Origin: Neptuniibacter pectenicola
GTDB taxonomy: Bacteria > Pseudomonadota > Gammaproteobacteria > Pseudomonadales > Balneatricaceae
DNA: 64,000 nucleotides
Assembly: GCF_001597735.1 (NCBI RefSeq)
Contig: NZ_LUTS01000001.1
Coordinates: forward strand, 434,001 to 498,000
Direction: 5' to 3'
Shown here: positions 18,678 through 27,899 of the stretch, in pieces
How the letters are laid out: each line of letters begins with the position of its first letter
How positions within the stretch are numbered: the stretch's first letter is position 1
The notes under the pieces: generated by a model
Databases searched by the model: none
Told to the model about the DNA's origin: nothing
The model's input: only the letters and a program-made list of their open reading frames with translations
Program-made: the position numbers and the translations under genes

Positions 18678-19013
18678 ATGACGCTGAATGATTTTATAGC
18701 AAAGCTCGACAACAGCTCAGAGCTAGATTTTGAAGATACAATGCAAGTAATCAAAGATAACTATAGTTACACCCCAACCGCTTTCACAAACGGTACGATC
18801 AATAATGATGCGGGGCAAAATGAGGGAAGCTGTAAGATTTTTGCATTTGCTCAGTTAAATAATCTAGATGAAACCACAACACTCAAATGCTTCGGTCGCT
18901 TTTATCAAGATGTACTCAATACTCCCGAAGGTGACGATCACGGCAACATTCGTAATTTCATGAAGTCGGGCTGGGCTGGCATTCAGTTTCAAGGCCAAGC
19001 ACTTACGTCATAA
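18678..19013 (+). CDS. HopJ type III effector family protein
   Basis: The 111-residue product (MTLNDFIAKLDNSSELDFEDTMQVIKDNYSYTPTAFTNG) has the pattern of the HopJ family (Pfam PF08888): an F(D/E)DTM..I...Y.Y.PTAF.NG core, then NEGSCKIFAFAQLNNL and a helical C-terminal end. The name comes from a Pseudomonas syringae effector candidate, but homologues are widespread in free-living marine bacteria and no type III secretion genes are in this window, so an effector role is unlikely. A TTG at 18618 opens the frame 20 codons earlier; the ATG at 18678 fits the family start. Confidence 0.8.
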   Translation: MTLNDFIAKLDNSSELDFEDTMQVIKDNYSYTPTAFTNGTINNDAGQNEGSCKIFAFAQLNNLDETTTLKCFGRFYQDVLNTPEGDDHGNIRNFMKSGWAGIQFQGQALTS

Positions 19014-19024
19014 CTCATAACAAC

Positions 19025-19066
19025 AAAAAGCCCGGATAAGAGCTGACTCTATACCCGGGCTTTTTT
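19025..19066. terminator. Bidirectional terminator between the HopJ gene and sulP
   Basis: AAAAAGCCCGG (19025-19035) pairs with CCGGGCTTTTTT (19055-19066) over a 19-base loop. T-runs flank both sides, so it can end both the plus-strand HopJ gene and the minus-strand sulP gene. Confidence 0.85.
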
Positions 19067-19082
19067 ATGAACCTTTAGACCC

Positions 19083-20636
19083 TTAAGCTAAACGGTCATC
19101 GGCCACTTTATAATTTGGATCTTCAATCATATTCACTTCCACCAGACTGCCCGCCTTATTTAAAAGCTTACGACATTCAGGGCTTAAGTGACGTAGACTA
19201 AGCTCTTTACCCGCCTTTACATAACGTTCAGCTAACGATTCTATTGCTTCAATGCCAGAATGATCGACAACGCGGCAATTGGCAAAATCGACAATGACTT
19301 CAGGTGGATCTAGCTTAGGATTAAACTGATCACGAAACGTATGAATCGACGCAAAGAAAAGCGGCCCATTAGGGAAGTAAACCTTAGTGTCATACTCATC
19401 ACGTACAACAAACGACATATGGCTCGCATGTTTCCACGCAAACACTAAGGCAGAAATAATCACACCCACAATCACGGCTATAGCTAAATCCTGCCACACC
19501 GTTACGCCCGTAACCGCAATAACGACAATCAGATCAGAACGTGGAATTTTGCCCCATAAACGCAAACTCGCCCACTCAAACGTGCCAATAACAACAATAA
19601 ACATCACGCCCACTAACGCAGCCACCGGAATGACTTCAATAAGATGGGAGCCCACAAGAATAAAGGTGAGTAGAAATAACGCGGCAGAGATACCTGACGC
19701 ACGACCAAAGCCGCCAGAGTTAATATTAATCATACTCTGACCAATCATGGCACAACCACCCATGCCGCCAAAAAAGCCTGTCGCCACATTCGCCACGCCT
19801 TGGCCGACACACTCTTTATTACCCCGCCCACGTGTTTCCGTAATCTCATCGATCAAGGTCAACGTTAGCAACGACTCAATCAAACCGATAGCGGCAAGAA
19901 TCAGCGCATAAGGTACGATGATCTTAAATGTTTCAAAGCTCAACGGCACCATTGGAATATGGAACTGAGGAAGCCCACCGGCAATTGTCGCGTCAACATT
20001 ACCCGACATATCAGCCAAAACATCTTGCACCGTACGGGCATCTAGATCTAATCCCATCACCAGTAATGTCACAGCAAGAATCGCCGCAAGTGTAGAGGGA
20101 ATAACACGGGTAACTTTAGGCAAAAAGTGAATAATCGCCATCGTTAAGGCAATCAGGCCTAACATGATGAACATCTGCTCACCCTGCAACCATCGAATAA
20201 CACCTTCACTATCCGTAAATTGGAACTGTTTCATCTGGGCAAGGAAAATAACAATTGCCAACCCGTTCACAAATCCCAACATAACCGAATGCGGTACTAA
20301 ACGGATAAATTTACCCAAGCGAAAGGCACCCGCCAATATTTGGAATATCCCCATCAGCACGACCGTTGCGAAAAGGTACTCAACCCCATGATCTGCAACT
20401 AAACTCACCATAACAACCGCAAGCGCACCGGTCGCACCAGAGATCATCCCAGGACGCCCACCGATAGTCGCAGTAATAAGACCAACCATAAACGCGGCAT
20501 AAAGACCGACCAAAGGGTCAACACCGGCAACAAAAGCAAACGCAACTGCCTCAGGAACCAATGCGAGTGCAACGGTTAGTCCAGACAGAATGTCACTTTT
20601 AAGTGATTGTGTACGCGACACAAGCAATTGAATCAT
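19083..20636 (-). CDS. SulP-family anion transporter with STAS domain
   Basis: An inner-membrane carrier of 517 residues with about 12-14 hydrophobic segments and the SulP opening [35 protein letters not shown] short cytoplasmic STAS domain occupies about 410-505 ([26 protein letters not shown]). Family members carry sulfate, bicarbonate, chloride or dicarboxylates; this compact form, with [20 protein letters not shown], resembles marine BicA-like or general SulP members, and the substrate cannot be read from sequence. The coding region is followed by a bidirectional terminator, and its leader starts just after the terminator of the dinB operon. Confidence 0.9.
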   Translation of the reverse strand: MIQLLVSRTQSLKSDILSGLTVALALVPEAVAFAFVAGVDPLVGLYAAFMVGLITATIGGRPGMISGATGALAVVMVSLVADHGVEYLFATVVLMGIFQILAGAFRLGKFIRLVPHSVMLGFVNGLAIVIFLAQMKQFQFTDSEGVIRWLQGEQMFIMLGLIALTMAIIHFLPKVTRVIPSTLAAILAVTLLVMGLDLDARTVQDVLADMSGNVDATIAGGLPQFHIPMVPLSFETFKIIVPYALILAAIGLIESLLTLTLIDEITETRGRGNKECVGQGVANVATGFFGGMGGCAMIGQSMININSGGFGRASGISAALFLLTFILVGSHLIEVIPVAALVGVMFIVVIGTFEWASLRLWGKIPRSDLIVVIAVTGVTVWQDLAIAVIVGVIISALVFAWKHASHMSFVVRDEYDTKVYFPNGPLFFASIHTFRDQFNPKLDPPEVIVDFANCRVVDHSGIEAIESLAERYVKAGKELSLRHLSPECRKLLNKAGSLVEVNMIEDPNYKVADDRLA

Positions 20637-20649
20637 TTATCACCTCAGT

Positions 20650-20674
20650 TAAAAACTGGTTCTTTTTTAACCAG
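20650..20674 (-). terminator. Terminator of the dinB-deaminase operon
   Basis: CTGGTT and AACCAG pair around seven bases. On the minus strand the stem is followed by TTTTTAA. It lies about 50 bp after the deaminase stop and just before the sulP start. Confidence 0.6.
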
Positions 20675-20722
20675 ACTTGCGAAGCGCGGGAGTATAGCAA
20701 ATGCAGCGTCTAATTTCAGGCA

Positions 20723-21289
20723 TCAGGAACGAATAATTAACATAAGTTTTTCCCTTAGCACCCCCATCTGTGCAGCTGCAATATCTTGAGCTAAATCAGA
20801 AAGCTCATGTTGTTTGTGAAAATGTTTTATAACAATAAGTTGGGAAAGGTTGACCCACGCGGCAGGTAAGTTATCGCAATGCGACATCATGCCACCTGAT
20901 TTATCCTGTGATAAATAGATAATTTGACCGATTCCAGCGGCTAAAATTCGCCCACAACACATAGGGCAAGGCTCTAATGATGTGATCAATTGCAGCCCTT
21001 TGCGATCAGGATAATTGGGGTACATACGCTCAAATTGATCGATCACTCTCATCTCTGCATGGGCTGACGAATCAAACCCCTCACTAAACACCTGATTACC
21101 AGCCTCAACCAGTAAGTTACTATCCCTATCAACTAAGACCGCCCCGACACCATAATTACCCTGTTCAAGCGCACGCAGGGCAAGCTCACAGCAGCGATAT
21201 AGCCACCGAAACTCACCTAACCTATATTCGGAAGCATATATAGCTAAGCGCACCCTTAAATCATCAATACTGCTGCAGTCCGATGTCAT
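20723..21289 (-). CDS. Cytidine/deoxycytidylate-family nucleoside deaminase, cotranscribed with dinB
   Basis: A zinc deaminase of about 188 residues. The active-site motifs are intact: HAEMRVIDQ near residue 90 (zinc His and catalytic Glu) and SLEPCPMCCGRILAAGI near 118 (two zinc Cys). The general layout resembles guanine deaminase or TadA-like enzymes, but the N-terminal 40 residues and the C-terminal helix differ from both, so the substrate is open. The frame opens at an ATG at 21295, but GAGGGG directly abuts it; the second ATG at 21289 has the proper six-base spacing. It begins 38 bp after the dinB stop, so it probably shares the LexA-controlled dinB promoter. That placement hints at a damage-related role. 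Confidence 0.85.
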   Translation of the reverse strand: MTSDCSSIDDLRVRLAIYASEYRLGEFRWLYRCCELALRALEQGNYGVGAVLVDRDSNLLVEAGNQVFSEGFDSSAHAEMRVIDQFERMYPNYPDRKGLQLITSLEPCPMCCGRILAAGIGQIIYLSQDKSGGMMSHCDNLPAAWVNLSQLIVIKHFHKQHELSDLAQDIAAAQMGVLREKLMLIIRS

Positions 21290-21327
21290 ACACATCCCCT
21301 CAAAGGCTCAACATGTCGTATAGTGTC

Positions 21328-22392
21328 TTAATAGTCGCCTAATAAGCTTAACTGTAAAGGTTGATCTTTACCCTCATCTGCTAATCTATACCCTACCCCT
21401 ATAAGCCTAACGGGTCGTAAACCTCGATTAAAGGCATCGATTAACAACTGTCTAAAGTGTGCTATATCAGGGTAGGTAACTGTGTGCTCTGCCGTGGTTT
21501 GCACAAAATCAAAGAACTTAACTTTGACAACAACCCCTGTAATAGCACGCGCTTCTTTCAGTTTTGTATAGCGCAAGTCAAGCTCCTCCATCAACACGGG
21601 CAGTTGGGCGATACAGCTTTCTAGGTCGGCAAGATCCTGAGGATAGGTGTGCTCCACGCTGATCGATTTTCTAATTCGGCTGACTTTAACGGGACGTTCA
21701 TCAACACCACGAGATAGGTCAAATAAGCGTTTACCAAACGCACCGAACCCCTCCACCAACTCAGCAAGCGACTTAGCACGTAAATCTTGACAGGTTTCTA
21801 CCCCGATCTTTTTTAATTTCTCAGCGGTCTTTTCACCTACGCCCGATATTTTTTTAACCGGCAACGTTAATACAAACGCATCCACTTGATTAGGCAGCAC
21901 CACATAGATGCCGTCTGGCTTATTCCAGTCGCTCGCCACCTTGGCCAAAAACTTATTCGGGGCCACGCCCGCCGAAATCGAGATACCCACCTCCTCTTTC
22001 ACGCGGCGTCTTATTTCATCGGCTATTAGGGTAGCGCTGCCCTGAAGGTGCTGCGAACCCGTCACATCAATAAACGCTTCATCTAACGAGAGCGGCTCAA
22101 TAATCTCGGTGTACTCAAGGAAGATATTCATCACCTGCTGTGACACTTCACGGTACTTCGCCATATTCCCAGAGACCACCCGTAGATGTGGACACAGCTT
22201 CAATGCATGGGCAGTGGACATGGCTGACCGCACCCCAAACTCCCGTGCCATGTAGTTACAGGTAGCAATAACCCCTCGCCGATCAGCGCTACCGCCAATG
22301 GCTATGGGAATCGACCTAAGTTCCGGGTTATCTCTCATCTCAACCGCAGCAAAGAAACAATCACAATCACAGTGAATGATCTTCCGTTGCAT
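21328..22392 (-). CDS. dinB: DNA polymerase IV (Y family)
   Basis: Error-prone translesion polymerase of about 354 residues. Seen: IIHCDCDCFFAAVEMRDNPELR at the start, with both palm Asp residues (usual form HVDMDCFFA), SLDEAFIDVT near 105 with the second acidic pair, the helix-hairpin-helix ISGVGEKTAEKLKKIG near 185, and a little-finger domain. No clear beta-clamp QLxLF motif except the C-terminal QLSLLGDY, which fits one. A GTG at 22401 would lie almost against the LexA box; I chose the ATG at 22392, which matches family starts. Controlled by the box at 22406-22425; the deaminase follows in the operon. Confidence 0.95.
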   Translation of the reverse strand: MQRKIIHCDCDCFFAAVEMRDNPELRSIPIAIGGSADRRGVIATCNYMAREFGVRSAMSTAHALKLCPHLRVVSGNMAKYREVSQQVMNIFLEYTEIIEPLSLDEAFIDVTGSQHLQGSATLIADEIRRRVKEEVGISISAGVAPNKFLAKVASDWNKPDGIYVVLPNQVDAFVLTLPVKKISGVGEKTAEKLKKIGVETCQDLRAKSLAELVEGFGAFGKRLFDLSRGVDERPVKVSRIRKSISVEHTYPQDLADLESCIAQLPVLMEELDLRYTKLKEARAITGVVVKVKFFDFVQTTAEHTVTYPDIAHFRQLLIDAFNRGLRPVRLIGVGYRLADEGKDQPLQLSLLGDY

Positions 22393-22405
22393 ACACACCA
22401 CCCAA

Positions 22406-22425
22406 TACTGTTTAGATATACAGTA
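22406..22425 (-). promoter_or_regulatory. LexA (SOS) box of dinB
   Basis: TACTGTTTAGATATACAGTA matches the gamma-proteobacterial LexA consensus TACTGTATATATATACAGTA at all the conserved CTG/CAG ends and most inner bases, with near-perfect dyad symmetry. It ends 13 bp before the dinB ATG, so LexA would cover the promoter or start of transcription. Only dinB and the deaminase lie downstream on that strand; olsF begins 105 bp away on the other strand. Confidence 0.88.
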
Positions 22426-22465
22426 GTATATTAAAAATAGCCTACGCTGAAAATCTATTTTTAGG

Positions 22466-22483
22466 GCGTCATCAAACCGTCAT
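22466..22483 (+). promoter_or_regulatory. Candidate Pho box upstream of olsF
   Basis: GCGTCATCAAACCGTCAT contains two direct repeats with 11-bp period (GTCAT at both), like the PhoB consensus CTGTCAT-N4-CTGTCAT: five of seven and six of seven matches. A -10-like TAAAGA lies 7 bases downstream of the box and the olsF ATG about 48 bases downstream. This is the usual layout for PhoB-activated promoters, where the box replaces the -35. Confidence 0.55.
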
Positions 22484-22530
22484 ACTTCTGTAAAGAGTTA
22501 GTCACTTAACTCACCTATATTTTTCACGTT

Positions 22531-24300
22531 ATGAATACACATGAAAATACACTCATCATAAAAGAGCCTACTATTAACGTAGAGAAGGCACTTATAAGCA
22601 AATACCCAGCGTTTACCGATAAGCCAGCGCCGTTCAAACGCTCAGCGCTTTTCATGCTAAAAAAGCTGGTCCATGAAAATGAGATCAACAGCTTTCTCGA
22701 CATCAATAAAGATGCAACGGGGTTTGAGTTTATTGAGCGCGTTCTGGACTACTTCAATTTTGGTTACAGCATCAGTAATCATGATCGCGCCAATATCCCC
22801 TCCTCTGGTCGCGTTGTGATTGTTGCTAATCACCCTCTAGGTGCGTTAGACGGACTGGCCTTGCTGAAGATGGTTGGCGAAGTCAGACGCGATGTAAGAA
22901 TAGTCGCCAATGATGTTCTGATGAACTTTGACCCGATTAAAAACCTGTTCCTGCCTGTAGATAACCTCGGAAAAGGCACACGTAAACGTGATATAGAGCG
23001 CATTGTCGATGCACTCCATCAGGAACAGGCCATTATTGTTTTTCCCGCAGGCGAAGTCTCCAGAGCTGGGATCACCGGTGTTAAGGATGACAAATGGAAC
23101 AGTGGATTTATCCGTTTCGCACGTAAAGCCAATGCACCGGTTCTACCCATTTTCATTGGCGGCAAAAACTCCTCGCTGTTTTATAGTGTCTCTTATATTA
23201 ATAAAACCCTCTCCACCTTGATGTTAGCGAGGGAGATGTTTAACAAACGCTCGGTCACGATCCCTATGCGCGTCGGGGAGCCGATCCCCTTTAGCCAGAT
23301 AGATGCCGTACCGGTCTCAACAGCAGAAAAAACGAAGCTGCTTAAAAAGCATCTTTACCGCATCGCAAAAAACAAAAAGCCGCTTTTCCTCACTGAAAAA
23401 ACGATTGCCCACCCGCAAAATCGACAGAACTTAAAACACGAGTTAAGGGAATCGGAGTTGCTGGGTGAGACCAGCGATGGAAAAAAGATCTACCTCTTTG
23501 ACTACAAAGCAGAATCAGCTGTTATCCAAGAGATTGGACGCCTTAGGGAGATCGCGTTTCGCTGCGTAGGCGAAGGGACTGGAGATAAAAAAGATCTCGA
23601 TTCATATGATCAATACTATCGACATTTGATTCTATGGGATGAAGATGAGCTAGAAATTGCAGGCGCATACCGCTTAGCGGAAGCGGGAAAAATGAATCCA
23701 ACCGCAGAAGACACCGGCCTTTATAGTGCAACGCTGTTCAAATATGGTGAGCAGATGCAGCCCTATTTTGAACAAGGGATTGAACTAGGTCGAAGTTTTG
23801 TGCAACCCAAGTATTGGGGTAAACGTAGCTTAGATTACCTCTGGTACGGCCTCGGCGCTTACCTAAGAAAACACCCTGAGATACGTTACATGTTTGGTCC
23901 CGTTAGTTTAAGTAACAGCTATCCACGCGTCGCTAAAGATATGCTGGTATGGTTCTACAGCCATTATTTTAATGATAACGAAGATCTCGGCCATTCATTC
24001 GCGCCCTATGTGCTAGATCAGGACGCGCTGGAAACAATGGATCGCATCTTTTGTGGTGATCACTACAAGGCGGACTTTAGAGTACTAAAGGAACAGTTAG
24101 AGTTTTTAGGCGTCAGTGTGCCTACGCTCTATAAACAATACAGTGAGCTCTGCGAAGAGGGCGGTGTCCGTTTCCTCGACTTTGGCGTTGATGCTGACTT
24201 TAACTACTGTATTGATGGCCTAGTGCTTGTAGATATTGAGTTCGTTAAGGCGAAAAAGAGAAAGCGTTATATGGGTGACGACGCGGTAGAAAGCGCTTAA
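22531..24300 (+). CDS. olsF: Bifunctional ornithine-lipid synthase, OlsF type (acyltransferase + GNAT acyltransferase)
   Basis: 589 residues in two halves. Residues 60-295 are a PlsC/OlsA-like O-acyltransferase with NHPLGALDG (100-108) and FPAGEVSRAG (about 171-180). Residues 315-520 are an OlsB-like GNAT N-acyltransferase (LREIAFRCVGEGTGDKKDLDSYD). In known OlsF proteins the GNAT half makes lyso-ornithine lipid and the PlsC half adds the second acyl chain, giving a phosphorus-free membrane lipid. The first catalytic motif is H-x5-D rather than H-x4-D, a form also seen in other family members of this type as I recall. Divergent from dinB, with a Pho-box-like repeat upstream and a strong terminator downstream. 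Alternative name: hemolysin-like or GNAT/acyltransferase fusion. Confidence 0.82.
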   Translation: MNTHENTLIIKEPTINVEKALISKYPAFTDKPAPFKRSALFMLKKLVHENEINSFLDINKDATGFEFIERVLDYFNFGYSISNHDRANIPSSGRVVIVANHPLGALDGLALLKMVGEVRRDVRIVANDVLMNFDPIKNLFLPVDNLGKGTRKRDIERIVDALHQEQAIIVFPAGEVSRAGITGVKDDKWNSGFIRFARKANAPVLPIFIGGKNSSLFYSVSYINKTLSTLMLAREMFNKRSVTIPMRVGEPIPFSQIDAVPVSTAEKTKLLKKHLYRIAKNKKPLFLTEKTIAHPQNRQNLKHELRESELLGETSDGKKIYLFDYKAESAVIQEIGRLREIAFRCVGEGTGDKKDLDSYDQYYRHLILWDEDELEIAGAYRLAEAGKMNPTAEDTGLYSATLFKYGEQMQPYFEQGIELGRSFVQPKYWGKRSLDYLWYGLGAYLRKHPEIRYMFGPVSLSNSYPRVAKDMLVWFYSHYFNDNEDLGHSFAPYVLDQDALETMDRIFCGDHYKADFRVLKEQLEFLGVSVPTLYKQYSELCEEGGVRFLDFGVDADFNYCIDGLVLVDIEFVKAKKRKRYMGDDAVESA

Positions 24301-24315
24301 ACCCCTCCTATACAA

Positions 24316-24349
24316 AAAAAGCCCCCATGCAAACACATGGGGGCTTTTT
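24316..24349. terminator. Bidirectional terminator between olsF and the next minus-strand gene
   Basis: A perfect 14-bp stem with AAAAAGCCCCCATG against CATGGGGGCTTTTT encloses a six-base loop. Both sides are flanked by A/T runs, so it can end both convergent genes. Confidence 0.9.
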
Positions 24350-24373
24350 ATTTACGCAGGTCAGCGTTAGCGC

Positions 24374-26125
24374 TTATTTAGACGGCGCTTTAATATCCGC
24401 TTCACTCTCAACTAAAATACCTTGAGCGTTCAGATGAATATCCATCTTCACTCGCATATCTATATTTTTAAGTGCATCTAACTGCTCAGTCACTTCTGGA
24501 TCACCCGCCATCGCTAAAACAGGCAATAGGGGTTGAAGCATCTTTTTATAATCAACAGAGAAGTTAAGTAAGCCATTACTTTCAATGGTTTCTGCTGCCA
24601 ACTGATTAGCCGTCGCCTCACCTTTTGCACCATTATAAACCACTAAATGCTTACCTTTTAGCGCCAGCATCGGTTTAATATCAAGTTCGGCAGGCAGCGG
24701 TATAATTGTAGACAGGTCAATCGGGCTTCCATCGCTAGGCAATTGAATCTGTGCCAATGGCGGTGCAAACGCTTTAGCCATATTAAAGAGAACTGCAGGC
24801 TCTTCTGCACTCAAAGAGATAATACCCTCTAAGGAATTAAGCTTAGGCTCTGCCGTGTCCATAGAGATAGAGAAATCTTGGACACCAAAGGCAACACCTT
24901 TAACCCCTTGCGCCATACCAGTAAACATACCTAAAGCTGCAGGGTTTGCTTCCTGCATACCGGCTTGCATCTCCACTAAGGGTGCGCAGGTATAACTTGG
25001 CTCAAGCATATTGCTCCAAATTGACGATAACGCTGGGCCTAGCTTATTCGCATCGACCCCTAAGCCCATACCAAACACTTGAGTTTCGTTCAGGTAAGAG
25101 GGAATAAAGCCTTGCATTGAGGTGAGCGCATCCAACACAACTTGGTTATTGCTTTCTACCACTAATGCCGCTTTCATATAGCTGCGTTCAGGCGTGATTT
25201 TTAAATCATCGGCGCTACGTACCCCAGCCACTGTACGTGGCCAGTTAGCCGCAATCGCACCCATCTCCGCTTGACATTCGGGTGTACGAATATCGTCGAG
25301 CTCAGCTGCACTTCCATCCATCTCCATGGCTTTAGTTAACATCGCAGCTAATCGATTACCCTCTGCCGTAGTCAGTGCAGTCACAATCCCTTTATGATCG
25401 ACATAAGACAGTGTTGAACCGATAAATCCATGTTTCTTTTGAATAGATTCCAACACGCCTGCAGCCTCTAAAGAGGCTTCAGGTTTAGTTTGAGCCAATG
25501 CGAGCGCTAAATCAGACGGTGTATTCGCATGGGTATTAATGGTCCACGTCGCCCAACCATTTTCATAGGCAACGACGACCTCAAAGAACTCACCCTTTTC
25601 AGTATCGTCAAACGTGTAAGCTCTGTACTTAAATTCGCCTAATGTACGCGCCTCGTGCTTAAAGCCACTATCCAGTTCAGCTTTATCCAAAACCGCCCAC
25701 AAACCTTGCTCATCCGTTACCTGGTAACGCACAACCGGCATAAAACCAACGGCATATACAAAGGTTTTAATTTGGTCAGGAAGGCCGAACGTGGTCTGGA
25801 AACTTTCAACAGAGCGCGCCGCAGTAAAGTATGATGTCACTAAACTCGCTAAGAAACGCTGCTTCGGATCATCACTATCATCCAACTCTTCAAGCAGATC
25901 ATCAGGCATGTTTGTTTGCGCAAACATCGTTGAGCTTAAGTAATCTTTAAGAGGAAAAGGCTCAAACTGGCCTGAGAAAATAACACTATCTGCTGGCACG
26001 TATGCTATAGGGGAATATTCAGAAGACGAACCTAAATCACCTTGCTGACTGACCATGTAACCAACTGTTCCAGCAGCAATAACTGCGCCGGCAATAATAA
26101 CTTTACGCACCGTTTTAAACTCCAT
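24374..26125 (-). CDS. Large hypothetical periplasmic or membrane-anchored protein
   Basis: 583 residues. An N-terminal hydrophobic stretch (VIIAGAVIAAGTVGYMV) after a short basic head suggests a signal anchor; the rest is hydrophilic and probably periplasmic. The mature part starts SPIAYVPADSVIFSGQFEPFPLKDYL, a pattern seen in proteins of DUF3352-like architecture, but I am not sure of the family. Two Cys residues (ECQAEMG and YTCAPL) could form a disulfide. The gene is alone between the olsF terminator and the J-domain gene, with no obvious operon partner. Function unknown. Confidence 0.75.
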   Translation of the reverse strand: MEFKTVRKVIIAGAVIAAGTVGYMVSQQGDLGSSSEYSPIAYVPADSVIFSGQFEPFPLKDYLSSTMFAQTNMPDDLLEELDDSDDPKQRFLASLVTSYFTAARSVESFQTTFGLPDQIKTFVYAVGFMPVVRYQVTDEQGLWAVLDKAELDSGFKHEARTLGEFKYRAYTFDDTEKGEFFEVVVAYENGWATWTINTHANTPSDLALALAQTKPEASLEAAGVLESIQKKHGFIGSTLSYVDHKGIVTALTTAEGNRLAAMLTKAMEMDGSAAELDDIRTPECQAEMGAIAANWPRTVAGVRSADDLKITPERSYMKAALVVESNNQVVLDALTSMQGFIPSYLNETQVFGMGLGVDANKLGPALSSIWSNMLEPSYTCAPLVEMQAGMQEANPAALGMFTGMAQGVKGVAFGVQDFSISMDTAEPKLNSLEGIISLSAEEPAVLFNMAKAFAPPLAQIQLPSDGSPIDLSTIIPLPAELDIKPMLALKGKHLVVYNGAKGEATANQLAAETIESNGLLNFSVDYKKMLQPLLPVLAMAGDPEVTEQLDALKNIDMRVKMDIHLNAQGILVESEADIKAPSK

Positions 26126-26341
26126 TTAAATGTTTGCTAGCATAGTAACCGATCGATTGAAACCTGTCCCTACTTAGGCAAAAAAATAGTGATTATTCCT
26201 GAAGCGTCTATCCCCAAACGGACAGCTTATAGCCAAGGGAGTAGAGAAGGTTTGCCCCTAGATTCAGAGGCGTTTATTATGTTCGTATATGCTTAACATT
26301 GTACGTTCGTCCATAAACAACGCCGCTCCAAAAGGTAACCT

Positions 26342-26839
26342 GTGAATCCGATCAGTTTTGTCCTATTAATTGGCATCACATTTCTCGTTATTTTGTGGTT
26401 ACGCTCACTGCCAAAAAGAAAACGACTGACGGCCATAGTCACGATTATTCTTGCCCTTGGTGCGCTCGTTATTGTGCTCATGGCCATTACCGGACGCCTC
26501 CCTTGGATCGCCGCCCTAGTGGCCGGTTTACTACCCTTTACTCGCCACCTGCTACCGTTCCTGCTGAAAGCCCTACCTTTTTTGAACATTTGGAATAAAC
26601 AGCGTAAGGAAAAGCACAACCGTGAAGGCGGTCAGAAGCGGACAGGGCCCAACACCCAATATAGCCGGCAGCAGGTACGTGAAGCTTATGATATTTTAGG
26701 CTTAAAACCCGGCTGCAGTAAGGATGAAATTATCGCGGCCCATCGCCGCCTTATGCAAAAGAACCACCCCGATCGCGGTGGCAGTGATTACTTAGCCGCA
26801 AAGATAAACCAAGCAAAAGATACCCTTCTCAACGATTAA
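26342..26839 (+). CDS. Membrane-anchored J-domain (DnaJ-like) protein
   Basis: 165 residues. Three hydrophobic segments (about 2-20, 28-48, 52-75) form the membrane part, and a basic linker leads to a C-terminal J domain (about 108-165) with [16 protein letters not shown] and the diagnostic HPD triplet in [22 protein letters not shown] stimulates DnaK/Hsp70 ATPase. The layout (TM first, J domain last, no Gly/Phe or zinc domains) is like the mitochondrial Tim14/Pam18 type and DjlA-related type III J proteins. It probably recruits DnaK to the inner membrane. The last 11 bases overlap the convergent lipoprotein gene. Confidence 0.88.
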   Translation: MNPISFVLLIGITFLVILWLRSLPKRKRLTAIVTIILALGALVIVLMAITGRLPWIAALVAGLLPFTRHLLPFLLKALPFLNIWNKQRKEKHNREGGQKRTGPNTQYSRQQVREAYDILGLKPGCSKDEIIAAHRRLMQKNHPDRGGSDYLAAKINQAKDTLLND

Positions 26840-27836
26840 ACCGACGATGTACTCGCTCGGGTCCAGCACGTTCTAACCTGAGGCCTTTGCTCCCATAAGT
26901 GGAGCTATAACCTTTGACAACCAAACCACCCCGCTTATCTCGCTGAAAAATGAGTAACTCATTATCTTCACGGCCATCAATTTCAGTTAAGTGCACTAAG
27001 ATTTTGCCTTTACTAAGGTGCTTCCATGTCCCTTTTTGTAAAATCAAAGGCTGACTGTTTCTATAATCTTGCGTCAATATAGCCGTTTTATCGGATGCTA
27101 AATCCAGTGAGACGAAGCGATCCAAACCATTAGCCCCCGCTAATAGCGACGTATATAGGCCCGGTAATGTGCGTTTTTCTAAATTGCCTTGCCGTGCGCA
27201 ACCGGTAAACACTTTGCCATTCAATATCATACGGCTGCTGTATTCATAATCAATATCAAACTGATCCCGACACCAGCGTTTCTCCAGCGTTAACGTCACT
27301 GAAAAGGATTCAGTCCCTTCCAGTTGGCCATGCCATTCAAAACCACTGCCACTCCTCATCGGTTGCTTTCTAGGGAAAATTAACTGGGATAGCTTGCCGT
27401 AATCTTGCACATAAAGGCCGTCCTCTCGAATGTCCGCTATCCATAGAGGGTCATTCCCCGCGGCGCGGTATTCATTATCTGATAGCTCGTAGCCACAGGT
27501 AGATTGATTCCCCCCCATTAAATGCACTTGATGAACCTGCCAAGGCTCGCCCGGCACCATGTGATCGCCGGTCAACTCTGCATAAAAAACGGGGGCGGCG
27601 GTACGAGCAAACCGTTTCTTTAATTTCCCGGTATGGTCACTGATCAACTCGTCTTTATTTACATAACAGGCTTGAAACTTCAATTCATCCCCCATCAACG
27701 AGACGATTCCTCGACGAAACAGGGGGCGTTCCTCATCAGGCAGGTCAGCTGGTTTGGGCTTACAACCCGCTAAAACTAGGCCGCTTATAACAACAATAAA
27801 TGGGTATTTCAGATAGCTATTCTTAAAGAAAGTCAT
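26829..27836 (-). CDS. Lipoprotein, COG3650/NlpE-like
   Basis: The frame opens at 27896, but the ATG at 27836 gives a clean lipoprotein signal ([19 protein letters not shown], then LVLAGC with Cys near residue 25), so I set the start there. About 335 residues. Two similar-looking beta-rich halves: one with [12 protein letters not shown], reminiscent of the GNEPFW motif of COG3650/META-like lysozyme-inhibitor-type lipoproteins, one with [21 protein letters not shown], reminiscent of NlpE. Role: probably outer-membrane-attached envelope stress or adhesion-related protein, weakly supported. Divergent from the TetR gene with only 63 bp between. Confidence 0.7.
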   Translation of the reverse strand: MTFFKNSYLKYPFIVVISGLVLAGCKPKPADLPDEERPLFRRGIVSLMGDELKFQACYVNKDELISDHTGKLKKRFARTAAPVFYAELTGDHMVPGEPWQVHQVHLMGGNQSTCGYELSDNEYRAAGNDPLWIADIREDGLYVQDYGKLSQLIFPRKQPMRSGSGFEWHGQLEGTESFSVTLTLEKRWCRDQFDIDYEYSSRMILNGKVFTGCARQGNLEKRTLPGLYTSLLAGANGLDRFVSLDLASDKTAILTQDYRNSQPLILQKGTWKHLSKGKILVHLTEIDGREDNELLIFQRDKRGGLVVKGYSSTYGSKGLRLERAGPERVHRRFNR

Positions 27837-27899
27837 ATGGGTGTTGCTTGAGACCGATTGAATGCTGATAATAAGCCAATAGTTCATGGAGGGCAAAAC

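Noticed and set aside
18678-19013. Type III secretion effector
   Set aside because: HopJ family is widespread in free-living bacteria and no secretion genes are present here.
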